A stretch of DNA of 7,324 nt from JBBFMJ01 sp037441225 (GTDB taxonomy: Bacteria > Acidobacteriota > Thermoanaerobaculia > UBA2201). Under the pieces are notes generated by a model, which searched no databases, was not told the DNA's origin, and saw only the letters and a list, made by a program, of their open reading frames with translations. The stretch lies in NCBI GenBank assembly GCA_037441225.1, contig JBBISU010000126.1, positions 1 to 7,324 of the forward strand, given 5' to 3'. The translations under genes and the position numbers were made by a program. How positions within the stretch are numbered: position 1 is the stretch's first letter; the number at the start of each line of letters is the position of its first letter. Of the stretch, positions 1-6,350 are shown piece after piece.

Positions 1-134
1 TCTGTTTTCTTTTGTGCTTCTGCAAGTTCATTTAATCTTTGCTCTGTTTTCTTTTGTGCTTCTGCAAGTTCTGACATTTTCACTTCGAGAATAGATAGCT
101 TTTCTTCTGTTTTCTTTTGTGCTTCTGCTAATTC
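1..134 (-). repeat. Three in-frame 29-bp direct repeats encoding the coiled-coil motif
   Basis: The plus-strand 29-mer beginning TCTGTTTTCTTTTGTGCTTC occurs at 1-29 and 43-71 (identical) and at 106-134 (two differences near its 3' end). Start-to-start distances are 42 and 63 bases, which are whole heptads. The near-identity at DNA level, including synonymous positions, suggests recent duplication or gene conversion rather than selection on the protein alone. More copies may lie beyond the left edge. Confidence 0.85.
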
Positions 135-284
135 TGCAACCAATTCTTTTAATTCCTTGAACTCTTCCTTTGTCACCATCTTTTCATAAAACCCTATTGC
201 ATCAGTTATAACTTCTGTAATAGCTAAGGCTACCTTTTCATCTACTACTTCTTTCAATCTTTCAAATATCTTTAGTTCACTCAT
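1..284 (-). CDS. Coiled-coil protein with ELAEAQKKTE repeats (N-terminal part, cut by window edge)
   Basis: The reading frame opens at the ATG at 284-282 (MSELKIFERLKEVVDEK...) and is still open at base 1, giving 94 complete codons. Residues 1-48 look like a helical head. From residue 50 the chain is a coiled coil carrying three copies of ELAEAQKKTE, at about 51-60, 72-81 and 86-95. The copies are 21 and 14 residues apart, both multiples of seven, so the heptad phase is kept. No signal peptide or membrane segment is visible. There is no Shine-Dalgarno site; a promoter-like element ends 6 bases before the ATG, so the mRNA may be leaderless. From memory, proteins with this kind of N-terminus in thermophiles often continue into a PD-(D/E)XK nuclease-like domain (DUF3782 group). 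That part lies outside the window, so no function is assigned. The coding call is firm and the family link is tentative. Confidence 0.8.
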   Translation of the reverse strand, partial: MSELKIFERLKEVVDEKVALAITEVITDAIGFYEKMVTKEEFKELKELVAELAEAQKKTEEKLSILEVKMSELAEAQKKTEQRLNELAEAQKKT

Positions 285-290
285 ATTTTA

Positions 291-319
291 ATAATAACAT
301 ATTATTTATCAAGCTTCAA
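291..319 (-). promoter_or_regulatory. Promoter-like element for the coiled-coil gene (possibly leaderless)
   Basis: On the minus strand TTGAAG (319-314), a 17-base spacer and TATTAT (296-291) resemble a sigma70-type promoter. Exactly 6 bases separate the -10 box from the ATG at 284, so the predicted +1 is the A of the start codon. This agrees with the lack of a Shine-Dalgarno site. The region is very AT-rich, so a chance match is quite possible. Confidence 0.35.
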
Positions 320-446
320 ATTCTTTCAAATTAATTTTTTGTTTTTTAAAAATATTTAAAAAATTATTTAAAATAACTTAAAATATTTCTTATATTTTCA
401 ATTAAGTAATAATATTTATAAAACACCCATTGGTATAAAAATTTTA

Positions 447-484
447 TTTTTGGTTTGAGGCAAGCTTAAAGCCCCTACCAAAAA
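447..484. repeat. Palindromic hairpin with TTTTTGGT/ACCAAAAA arms and a GC core
   Basis: The outer arms TTTTTGGT (447-454) and ACCAAAAA (477-484) are perfect inverted repeats. Inside them AGGC (459-461 plus flank) pairs with GCC and flanking bases around a loop containing AAGCTT. On either strand the structure begins with T's and ends with A's, so it lacks the 3' T-run of an intrinsic terminator. Its minus-strand core GTAGGGGC...AGCTTGCC resembles the GTAGGGG...AGCTCGC core of the hairpin at 1127-1150, so both may belong to one small dispersed palindromic family. Confidence 0.45.
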
Positions 485-503
485 AAAGTGTAAGGGTTTT
501 ATC

Positions 504-529
504 TTAAAAATTAAAGCAGAGGGCTTAAA
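504..529 (-). terminator. Weak intrinsic terminator candidate after hicBA
   Basis: On the minus strand TTTAAGC (529-523), loop CCTCT and GCTTTAA (517-511) form a short stem with one mismatch, followed by a T-run (510-506). It lies about 85 bases beyond the hicA stop. The stem has only two G-C pairs, so this is a weak call. Confidence 0.3.
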
Positions 530-613
530 TTTATGAAATAAATTACTATTTCAAAAGCTTACAAAATATATAATATCCTAGAAAGACCTTATGTTTTACT
601 TTGTAAATATTTC

Positions 614-813
614 TTATTCAGAAAACTTTATTTTTTTTAGCATTTGTTTTACAATTTTGGGGTGTAATATCTTACCGCTATGACATGGAACAACTATTCT
701 CCTTTTGCTCTTAATATATATCCTGCAACTACCCCTTTTTCTTACCATCTCAATCCTTCTTTTAGTAATAATTTCTCTGCCTCTTTTACCATTAATTTTG
801 GCAACTTATCCAA
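614..813 (-). pseudogene. hicA: HicA-type mRNA interferase toxin, frameshifted and missing the catalytic His
   Basis: HicA toxins are small dsRBD-like RNases that cleave mRNA and are neutralised by HicB. Reading from a TTG at 813-811, which overlaps the hicB stop, gives LDKLPKLMVKEAEKLLLKEG, then in that frame a stop at 744-742. Deleting nothing but stepping forward one base at about 752-753 (GGATT-GAG, as if a T had been lost from TTT) restores the family sequence: EMVRKRGSCRIY, then RRIVVPCHSGKILHP and KIVKQMLKKI, ending at TAA 616-614. The family's GSH motif, which carries the catalytic His, reads GSC here, so the toxin looks disabled twice. Alternatively an ATG at 748-746, with AAGGA five bases upstream and nearly touching the premature stop, could reinitiate a 44-residue fragment lacking the first strand and helix. 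The order hicB-hicA is the reverse of the classical hicA-hicB. Confidence 0.75.
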
Positions 814-1030
814 CTTTGATTTCTAATGATGTACTGAGAATCTCTTTGCTCAAAAAATTTTTTATTTCATCCTCCGATAATGTCTCTAAATAAAGCTCAA
901 TTGCTTCTTTTATATTGGCTAATACCTCTTCTAAGGTATCACCCTGGCTCTCACATCTTTCAAGCTCTGGGCAATAAGCATAATATCCATACTCATCTTT
1001 CTCATTAATCAAATTGACTTTATAAGACAT
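806..1030 (-). CDS. hicB: HicB-family antitoxin (short, N-terminal domain only)
   Basis: This 74-residue protein has the HicB (UPF0150/COG1598) pattern: an N-terminal strand MSYKVNLI, then EYGYYAYCPELERCESQGDT, the family's 'Y.A.CPEL.GC.S.GDT.EEA' signature with Arg for the usual Gly. The helix LEEVLANIKEAIELYLE follows, then the C-terminal tail ILSTSLEIKV. HicB forms the degenerate RNase H-like domain that binds and blocks HicA. At 74 residues it is the compact form with no HTH or ribbon-helix-helix DNA-binding domain visible, so autoregulation is not evident. The start is supported by AGGAG five bases upstream of the ATG, with a good promoter 36 bases further upstream. Its stop overlaps the proposed start of hicA. 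The antitoxin is intact although its partner appears dead. Confidence 0.88.
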   Translation of the reverse strand: MSYKVNLINEKDEYGYYAYCPELERCESQGDTLEEVLANIKEAIELYLETLSEDEIKNFLSKEILSTSLEIKVG

Positions 1031-1035
1031 CTTCT

Positions 1036-1040
1036 CTCCT
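1036..1040 (-). promoter_or_regulatory. Ribosome binding site of hicB
   Basis: AGGAG on the minus strand lies five bases upstream of the ATG at 1030 and fixes the start of hicB. Confidence 0.75.
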
Positions 1041-1065
1041 CTTCTTTTTTGTCAACACATTAAAA

Positions 1066-1094
1066 ATTTTACCACAATAAAAATGAATTATCAA
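1066..1094 (-). promoter_or_regulatory. Sigma70-like promoter of the hicBA unit
   Basis: On the minus strand TTGATA (1094-1089), a 17-base spacer and TAAAAT (1071-1066) match the sigma70 consensus well. The predicted +1 is near 1059, giving a leader of about 29 bases that carries the hicB Shine-Dalgarno site. It lies just beyond the hairpin that ends the upstream gene, consistent with separate transcription of the toxin-antitoxin pair. AT-richness lowers confidence. Confidence 0.5.
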
Positions 1095-1119
1095 TGAAAA
1101 TCATAAAAAAATTAAAGGT

Positions 1120-1150
1120 AAAAATTGTAGGGGGAGAGCTCGCTCGCCCC
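1120..1150 (-). terminator. GC-rich hairpin with T-run after the giant secreted-protein gene
   Basis: On the minus strand GGGGCGAG (1150-1143) pairs with CTCTCCCC (1138-1131) with one C-T mismatch and a CGAG loop. CTACAA and then TTTTT (1124-1120) follow. It begins 33 bases after the stop of the 1339-residue gene and stands out as a GC island in AT-rich DNA. The T-run is offset by six bases, so it may instead be a palindromic repeat; its core resembles the palindrome at 447-484. Confidence 0.45.
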
Positions 1151-1182
1151 ATGATAATTTACAAATATAAATCATATAATTT

Positions 1183-4100
1183 TCACCAGGTCGTTTTTAT
1201 TTTATAATACTTTTCAGAAGAACCTTCTGTAAATCTATACCAGCAAAGGGAAGTTATGCAATCATAATTTGAACCAGAAGTTCCATCATTTATTGAAACC
1301 AAAAGGGCTGCAGAGGTCCCCTGAGGACTGGATGAACTATAAATGTTATAAACATAATTATGCCCACCAGAAGTAATTCTATTCCAGTAAATTTTAATAT
1401 AATTTCCATCCTTTTCAACCTTTGGAATTAGTGTATTTACAATTTCAACTGGATCCCTTCCATTATCATCAAGTTCATAGGTATCACAATAAGAATTTTG
1501 ACAGGAAATTACTTTTGTATTATAAGAATTATAACCAGTTGAAAGGAAATCATAGGTATAGGTTCTTGAAGAAGGGGTGGCATCTATATTTGAATCATTA
1601 TCAAAATCCCATTGCCTTGAAGTTGGAAGCCCTGCTGACCTGTCATAAAAGGTAACTCTTTCTTCATACCAAGGGTTTGAAGATTTCTCATAAGTAAAAT
1701 ATGCAGTAGGATAACCAGTATATTGAATTACATCTGTTTGATATACACCATTACAGGTAGAACCAGTATAAATGTACTGTCCATTGTAGATTTCATAGTT
1801 TGATGTACAGGACATACCAGAATTTACTGGAACCCAGGCAAGCCCATCTGAATCAGTATCTGAAAAGAAAACCCCTCCTTCTCTGTTTCCAAGCCCACCT
1901 TGTTGCATTGCAACTAAAACACCATTTGATACCTTTGCAAATCCAGCAATTTTCCTAGAATAATTTTGTGTAATTTGTGGAGAATCTCCTGATGAAAATC
2001 CCATATTTGCCTCTTCCCAGGCATTGCAAGTTGAACCATCTTGTGAATTTCTATAAATTCCATCAGATAGAGTTGTATCCGTTCCAAAAGAGCCAATTAA
2101 AACATTTTGTGATTCAAGCATAATTACTGCCCTCCAGTTTGCTGTAGCAGAAAGACCTGTACAGGACTGCCAGCTTCCAGAAGGAGATGTCTTAAACTTT
2201 GCAGTTCCAGTACCAGTTCTCAAGCCACCTCCCCCACCTGATTGGGCACCCCAAATAAAGCCAGGTCTTGCAGGTCTTATGTCAGGTGAAGAAGCAGAAA
2301 ATCTTAAAGTGGGACCACTTTGCCCATCAGGGCAAGTTATATCTGTTATATCTACTGGATAATCACCAGAATTATCTAAATGCCAGACCTTTCCCCATCC
2401 ATCTGGTTCATTAAAGTTGCTATATAAATTTCCAACTCCAAAATCAGCTGCATAAATTGGAAGAGTATTTGAGCAATACCTTATCTCTGTTATAAAATGT
2501 CCATCCATTGGGTTTCCATCAATTGTTGAGGGCTCCCATGTTGATATACTTTGAGGAATAAATTCACTCCAGTAAATTCCATAATAATTTTTATTTATAC
2601 AATTTAAGTTTTCATCAAATTGTGCACAATCAGAACCAGAGGTTAAAATTCTATGCTTTGGGCAACTTTCAGGTGGGGTGCAGGGGTCAAAAACTTCTGT
2701 GCAGGATACACTTTCTGCATTGTGCAAGGTAAAAAATCTATTTTGAGAATCTTTATATTCAAATCTTAATGAAAAGGGAAAATAACTTTCACCACTGTCA
2801 AAAGAAACCATAACTCCATAGTGTTCAGTTCCTGCAAAGACAAGTTTATGTGGATTATTTGCTCCAACAGGGGAAGGACATTCTGCAATGGAATTTATCC
2901 TCTCTGGCACATTGTAAAAACCATTTAAGTTGACCCAATTATTTATTGGTGGATGGTCATTTTTGTACATTCCTTTAAAATCATGTCCTAAAACAATTTT
3001 ATAATGATCATTTCCTAACCCAAAATCAGGATGGTAAGCAACTTTATTTATTCTCAATGTATCTATTGAATTATTTAGATCTGCATTGACACATTCCCAC
3101 TCAGGGGTCGAGTTTTGAAAAATATATGCAAATTTTGATGTAGAGTTTCCATTTGGATCAAAGGAATGAGATGTAACATAGTGGAGCAATCTATTTTGTG
3201 GATTTGGAATATCTGTTTTTGGATGCATAGAAATTGAAGAGACCATACTATTTAAATTTGGACAATTTGATCCAGTTAATTGATAAAAATTTTGCCCGCT
3301 ATCAAAAGAATAGAAAAGCCCACTTCCCATTGTGCCTGCAATGATTGTGCTTTTTTCTTTTTCACATTCAGGATCACCTGGAGGACACTCTGGGCAATTT
3401 GCAAAGCCAAAACAAGGGGAAAGGGCAATTTTTTTAATGTGGTAATTATCAAGGCCTAAGAGTTGCCATTCAAAATGGTCAGTAAGCCATGTTCTTTTAA
3501 AAATTCCAGAAGAAGTTGCAGCAAACAAAATTTGTGATTGAGAGTCAAAGGAATTATAAGAAGGAGAAACTACAAGGTCTTCTGGAACTATTTTCAGAGT
3601 TGCCAAATTTAAATCCACTTCTAGTACCCAATTTGTTCCCCCATCAATTGATTTAAAAATTAGCCCTCCTCTTGTCAAAACAAATATGTGTTTATCATTA
3701 TTGCTTGCACTTGTTGGATTGAAGTCAGGTGCAAGGACAACCTTTGCTATTTCATAATCTTTTCCTGTGGTATTATCCAATGGGAAAGAATTTATTTTTT
3801 TCCAACTTGCACCACCGTCATCACTTCTAAAAAGTCCAAAGTCCCTTGTTCCAAGATAAATTGTCTTAATACCAATAATTGATTCATTCCCAGAATATCT
3901 TACTTCTCCATATTCATCATATCCAGGCACAACTGCAAGGGATGAAGCCCTTACAGTTTTTACATCTCCAGTAGAAGGGATGTAAAAATATCTTGTGCAA
4001 TAGTCAGGTCTGAAACATTTGTAAAAACCCTCTGCTTCAGATGAGGCAAGGATTATTGGAGGGATATCTGTCCTTGATTGTGATTTGACTAAAACTAAAT

Positions 4101-5202
4101 CTGAGACATTGTTAAATTTAACAGGATTTGCTCCTGTGACCCCCAAAGGATTTCCTTTTTGATCTGGTTCTGGATATTCCCATAAACCCATTCCCCTTGT
4201 TCCAATGTAGGCAATTAAGTTTTCATCAAGGAAAACTGAATTTGAATCCCCAACAAAATAAGAATAAGAAGTAAAAGGATTATCGCAATCATTTGGGTTT
4301 ATAAAATAAACTTTATTTCCAACTGAGCCAAGTCCATAAGGCAAATTATTGGAAGTAGTAATAGATAAACTTTCCCAGGGTCCATCACTTTCACCACAGA
4401 CATTTGAAAAGTTTTGACCATCTATGGAAATTTGGACATAATGAGTTGTATAACTGTCATTTGATACGCCTGCAAGGACTTTATAATTTCCAAAAGAAGG
4501 ATCTTTTGACAAAGAAGTGTAATTCATTCCAATTTGACCAACACCTTCCCATCCAGTTGAGGTTTTTCTATAAATGTTTCCTTGGAAAACTCCAACATTT
4601 TTGTTTGCCACAAGTAAGATGCTTCCACCATCAAGGGAGCTCATTGCTGAAATATAAGGATTAAATATGTAAGATACATCTAAACTCCACTGGCTTTCCC
4701 AGGGATTTTGTGTGTCTGGGTCAACATAAGGATTAAATTGCCTTTTAAAGAGCCCAGAACCTTCAAGTGAAAGATATACATAAAAGTTAGTTCCTTCTTT
4801 GTAAATTCCAACCTTCTTTGCATTTTGATAATCCAAAAATATGCCACTTGAATCAACCAACCCATTTTTATTTGCATAAATAAAGTTATTCCAGGAAGAC
4901 CTTTTAGCAAAAACACCATCAACTGTCAAAACAACATAAAAGGAAGTGGCTCCATCAAGAGGAACCCATGCAGAATCAATTGGAGAAAATTCATAAAGCC
5001 CTCCAGTCATTGGAAACCAGTCAGTTAAAAATTGGGATTTGTAAATACCAGAATCAGTTGAGATATAATACAAACCAAGGTTTTTGTCTTTAAATAAGTC
5101 CTGAATAATTCCACCAGTTATACCTTTCTTTTCCCAGAGAGCATTTTGGGCATTGATAATTAAAGCAAATAAAAGGATTAGTGTAAAAATAAATCTTTTC
5201 AT
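1183..5202 (-). CDS. Large secreted Asp-box/beta-propeller protein with PKD and Fn3-like C-terminus
   Basis: The protein has 1339 residues. Residues 1-18 are a signal peptide (MKRF, a hydrophobic stretch, then a likely cut after IINA), so it is exported. About twenty units of 50-65 residues follow, each with a G-(L/I/V)-(F/Y/W) strand. Clear Asp-boxes are SDDGGASW (460-467), SIDGGTNW (518-525), SFDSGQNF (632-639) and SFDSGESY (800-807), and degenerate ones lie between and around them. Such repeats build sialidase/sortilin-like beta-propellers. Residues about 1165-1255 are a PKD domain with WDFDNDSN (1198-1205), and about 1256-1339 look Fn3-like. There are 26 cysteines, none before residue 269, with a dense patch CPECPPGDPEC (603-613), which suggests disulfides. 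No catalytic motif, anchor or sorting tag is visible; binding or adhesion is an inference. The start is fixed by GGGAGGTG four bases upstream. The composition is rich in Asn, Ser and Tyr, unlike the Lys/Glu-rich neighbours. Confidence 0.9.
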   Translation of the reverse strand: MKRFIFTLILLFALIINAQNALWEKKGITGGIIQDLFKDKNLGLYYISTDSGIYKSQFLTDWFPMTGGLYEFSPIDSAWVPLDGATSFYVVLTVDGVFAKRSSWNNFIYANKNGLVDSSGIFLDYQNAKKVGIYKEGTNFYVYLSLEGSGLFKRQFNPYVDPDTQNPWESQWSLDVSYIFNPYISAMSSLDGGSILLVANKNVGVFQGNIYRKTSTGWEGVGQIGMNYTSLSKDPSFGNYKVLAGVSNDSYTTHYVQISIDGQNFSNVCGESDGPWESLSITTSNNLPYGLGSVGNKVYFINPNDCDNPFTSYSYFVGDSNSVFLDENLIAYIGTRGMGLWEYPEPDQKGNPLGVTGANPVKFNNVSDLVLVKSQSRTDIPPIILASSEAEGFYKCFRPDYCTRYFYIPSTGDVKTVRASSLAVVPGYDEYGEVRYSGNESIIGIKTIYLGTRDFGLFRSDDGGASWKKINSFPLDNTTGKDYEIAKVVLAPDFNPTSASNNDKHIFVLTRGGLIFKSIDGGTNWVLEVDLNLATLKIVPEDLVVSPSYNSFDSQSQILFAATSSGIFKRTWLTDHFEWQLLGLDNYHIKKIALSPCFGFANCPECPPGDPECEKEKSTIIAGTMGSGLFYSFDSGQNFYQLTGSNCPNLNSMVSSISMHPKTDIPNPQNRLLHYVTSHSFDPNGNSTSKFAYIFQNSTPEWECVNADLNNSIDTLRINKVAYHPDFGLGNDHYKIVLGHDFKGMYKNDHPPINNWVNLNGFYNVPERINSIAECPSPVGANNPHKLVFAGTEHYGVMVSFDSGESYFPFSLRFEYKDSQNRFFTLHNAESVSCTEVFDPCTPPESCPKHRILTSGSDCAQFDENLNCINKNYYGIYWSEFIPQSISTWEPSTIDGNPMDGHFITEIRYCSNTLPIYAADFGVGNLYSNFNEPDGWGKVWHLDNSGDYPVDITDITCPDGQSGPTLRFSASSPDIRPARPGFIWGAQSGGGGGLRTGTGTAKFKTSPSGSWQSCTGLSATANWRAVIMLESQNVLIGSFGTDTTLSDGIYRNSQDGSTCNAWEEANMGFSSGDSPQITQNYSRKIAGFAKVSNGVLVAMQQGGLGNREGGVFFSDTDSDGLAWVPVNSGMSCTSNYEIYNGQYIYTGSTCNGVYQTDVIQYTGYPTAYFTYEKSSNPWYEERVTFYDRSAGLPTSRQWDFDNDSNIDATPSSRTYTYDFLSTGYNSYNTKVISCQNSYCDTYELDDNGRDPVEIVNTLIPKVEKDGNYIKIYWNRITSGGHNYVYNIYSSSSPQGTSAALLVSINDGTSGSNYDCITSLCWYRFTEGSSEKYYKIKTTW

Positions 5203-5206
5203 TTTT

Positions 5207-5214
5207 CACCTCCC
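5207..5214 (-). promoter_or_regulatory. Strong ribosome binding site of the giant secreted protein
   Basis: GGGAGGTG on the minus strand lies four bases before the ATG at 5202 (six from the GGAGG core). It is the best Shine-Dalgarno match in the window together with that of the response regulator. Confidence 0.8.
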
Positions 5215-5220
5215 ATTATT

Positions 5221-5226
5221 AATATA
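5221..5226 (-). promoter_or_regulatory. Candidate -10 box of the secreted-protein gene
   Basis: TATATT on the minus strand occupies -12 to -7 if transcription starts at G5214. That start would place the centre of the palindrome at 5242-5269 at -41.5, the usual position for class II CRP activation. The leader would then be only 12 bases and begin at the Shine-Dalgarno site. No good -35 box is present, which fits activator dependence. This is inferred from spacing only. Confidence 0.35.
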
Positions 5227-5241
5227 ATATCTTTTTAAAGT

Positions 5242-5269
5242 AAAAAATGTGATCTGGATCACATTTTTT
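5242..5269. promoter_or_regulatory. Near-perfect CRP/FNR-type palindrome (or terminator hairpin)
   Basis: The arms 5242-5254 and 5257-5269 are perfect 13-bp inverted repeats around a central TG. The core TGTGA-TCTGGA-TCACA has both ideal CRP half sites with the canonical six-base spacing. It includes the stop codon of the diguanylate cyclase (5261-5259) and lies 40 bases before the start of the secreted-protein gene. On the minus strand the hairpin is followed by a T-run, so it could also act as an intrinsic terminator for the signalling cluster. Its A-run/T-run flanks would let it terminate on both strands. The two roles are compatible. Sequence alone cannot show that a CRP-family protein binds here. 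Confidence 0.6.
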
Positions 5270-6344
5270 TAACTTTTTTAACTTTATACATCCTCATATC
5301 TGCCAAACGAATTAGTAAATCTTTTTGTTCTTCTATTGGGAGTTCTTTTTTAATATCTTCCTTTAAAGATGCAATTCCAAAAGAGGCACCAATTATGCCT
5401 TTCAAATTTAATATTGGAATTAAAAATCCTAAACTTTTTGAAAGAAAAGTATGATTTTTTATTGCTTCTTTTATTTTTTCTGAGATTTTTTTTGCTTTTT
5501 CATATCCAATGCCTGGCAGAAGCAATACAAACTCATCCCCTCCGTACCTTGCAAGAATTGAGCCGTCCAAATTAACTGTTGCTCTTAATAAAATTCCAAC
5601 TTCTCTTAATGCTTGACTTCCAGCCAGATGCCCATATTTATCATTTACTGATTTAAAATTATCTAAATCAATAAAAATTAATGATAATTCTTCACTCTTT
5701 TCTCTTGCTTCCTTAATATATTCTATTAATTTTTTATGAAAATATCTGTCATTATATAATGTTGAAAGTTCATCAGTTATTGCAAATTCAGAGACCCTTT
5801 TTGCATCAAGGAAACTATGGATTGCAAGTCCGGTATAATCAGCCAAATGTTGAACAACTTTTAAATCCTTTTTATTGAAACCCTTTTTATTTTTTTTATT
5901 TAGTAATTCTATTACACCAATTATACTTTTTTCAATTTTTATTGGCACAGCCAAAATTGATTTTGTTTTAAAATTAGAAATGATGTCCCAGGAAGGATCA
6001 AAACTTGGATCTTTTTCAGGAGAATTTGAAAGGTAAGGTTTTTCTGTTTTATAAACATAAGAAGCAATTCCTTTTTTCAAAGATAGTTTTTTACCTAATA
6101 ATTTTTCAGAATTGCTTCCATAAGCACAAACAAAAGTTAATTTATTTTTTAAGGGATTTTCAAGCTTTTTAATTGGATCATCTAATAATATAGAACCTGC
6201 TTCTGAAGGGACAAAGATTTGCATTAAATTTAAAATCCTTTTTAAAATATCAGAAAAGTGCAAAGTTATTTCATAAGTTATTGATTTTTTAGTTCTTTTT
6301 AAAAAGGGTTCAAGATTTTGAACTGTTTTAACAATTTCTTCCAC
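5259..6344 (-). CDS. GAF-GGDEF diguanylate cyclase
   Basis: This 361-residue cytoplasmic protein should make cyclic di-GMP from two GTP. Residues 1-30 are helical, about 30-180 form a GAF sensory domain (SEAGSILLDD, LAVPIKIEKSIIGVIELLNKK), and about 190-361 form the GGDEF domain. The metal/GTP residues are in place: FIDLDNFKSVND (224-235) and RYGGDEF (266-272). The inhibitory RxxD site expected at 259-262 reads LDGS, so c-di-GMP feedback through that site should be absent. No membrane segment is seen; the ligand of the GAF domain is unknown. The start is a GTG at 6344-6342 with no Shine-Dalgarno site. An in-frame stop lies four codons upstream, so no better start exists. A promoter-like element ends 6 bases before the GTG. 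The gene follows the receiver gene by 63 bases, suggesting joint signalling. The last codon and stop lie inside the downstream palindrome. Confidence 0.9.
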   Translation of the reverse strand: MEEIVKTVQNLEPFLKRTKKSITYEITLHFSDILKRILNLMQIFVPSEAGSILLDDPIKKLENPLKNKLTFVCAYGSNSEKLLGKKLSLKKGIASYVYKTEKPYLSNSPEKDPSFDPSWDIISNFKTKSILAVPIKIEKSIIGVIELLNKKNKKGFNKKDLKVVQHLADYTGLAIHSFLDAKRVSEFAITDELSTLYNDRYFHKKLIEYIKEAREKSEELSLIFIDLDNFKSVNDKYGHLAGSQALREVGILLRATVNLDGSILARYGGDEFVLLLPGIGYEKAKKISEKIKEAIKNHTFLSKSLGFLIPILNLKGIIGASFGIASLKEDIKKELPIEEQKDLLIRLADMRMYKVKKVKKM

Positions 6345-6350
6345 AATTTT

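Larger units (their letters stand above)
320..610. other. AT-rich intergenic region without a gene
   Basis: I find no convincing coding frame, tRNA or other RNA gene here. The region holds a GC-cored palindrome at 447-484, a weaker stem with a T-run at 504-529, and a short AT-only inverted repeat (GAAATA at 535-540 against TATTTC at 547-552). The remainder is A/T runs between the 3' end of the hicBA unit and the promoter of the coiled-coil gene. Confidence 0.6.

Noticed and set aside
1..134. Direct 29-bp repeats that could suggest a CRISPR array
   Set aside because: The spacings of 42 and 63 bases leave spacers of unequal, whole-codon length, and everything is in frame with a coiled-coil protein.
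447..484. Palindrome as an intrinsic terminator
   Set aside because: On both strands the hairpin is preceded by T's and followed by A's, the opposite of a terminator.
705..893. Plus-strand 62-codon open frame rich in Leu/Ile, resembling a membrane peptide
   Set aside because: It lies opposite hicA and the 3' end of hicB, which have recognisable family motifs; the hydrophobicity is the reverse complement of Lys/Glu-rich coding sequence.
1422..5575. Other open frames of 60-86 codons on both strands inside the large genes (for example 1422-1655, 1914-2096, 4404-4664, 4680-4922, 5369-5575)
   Set aside because: They overlap confident genes in other frames, have no ribosome site or family signal, and have compositions expected of shadow frames.
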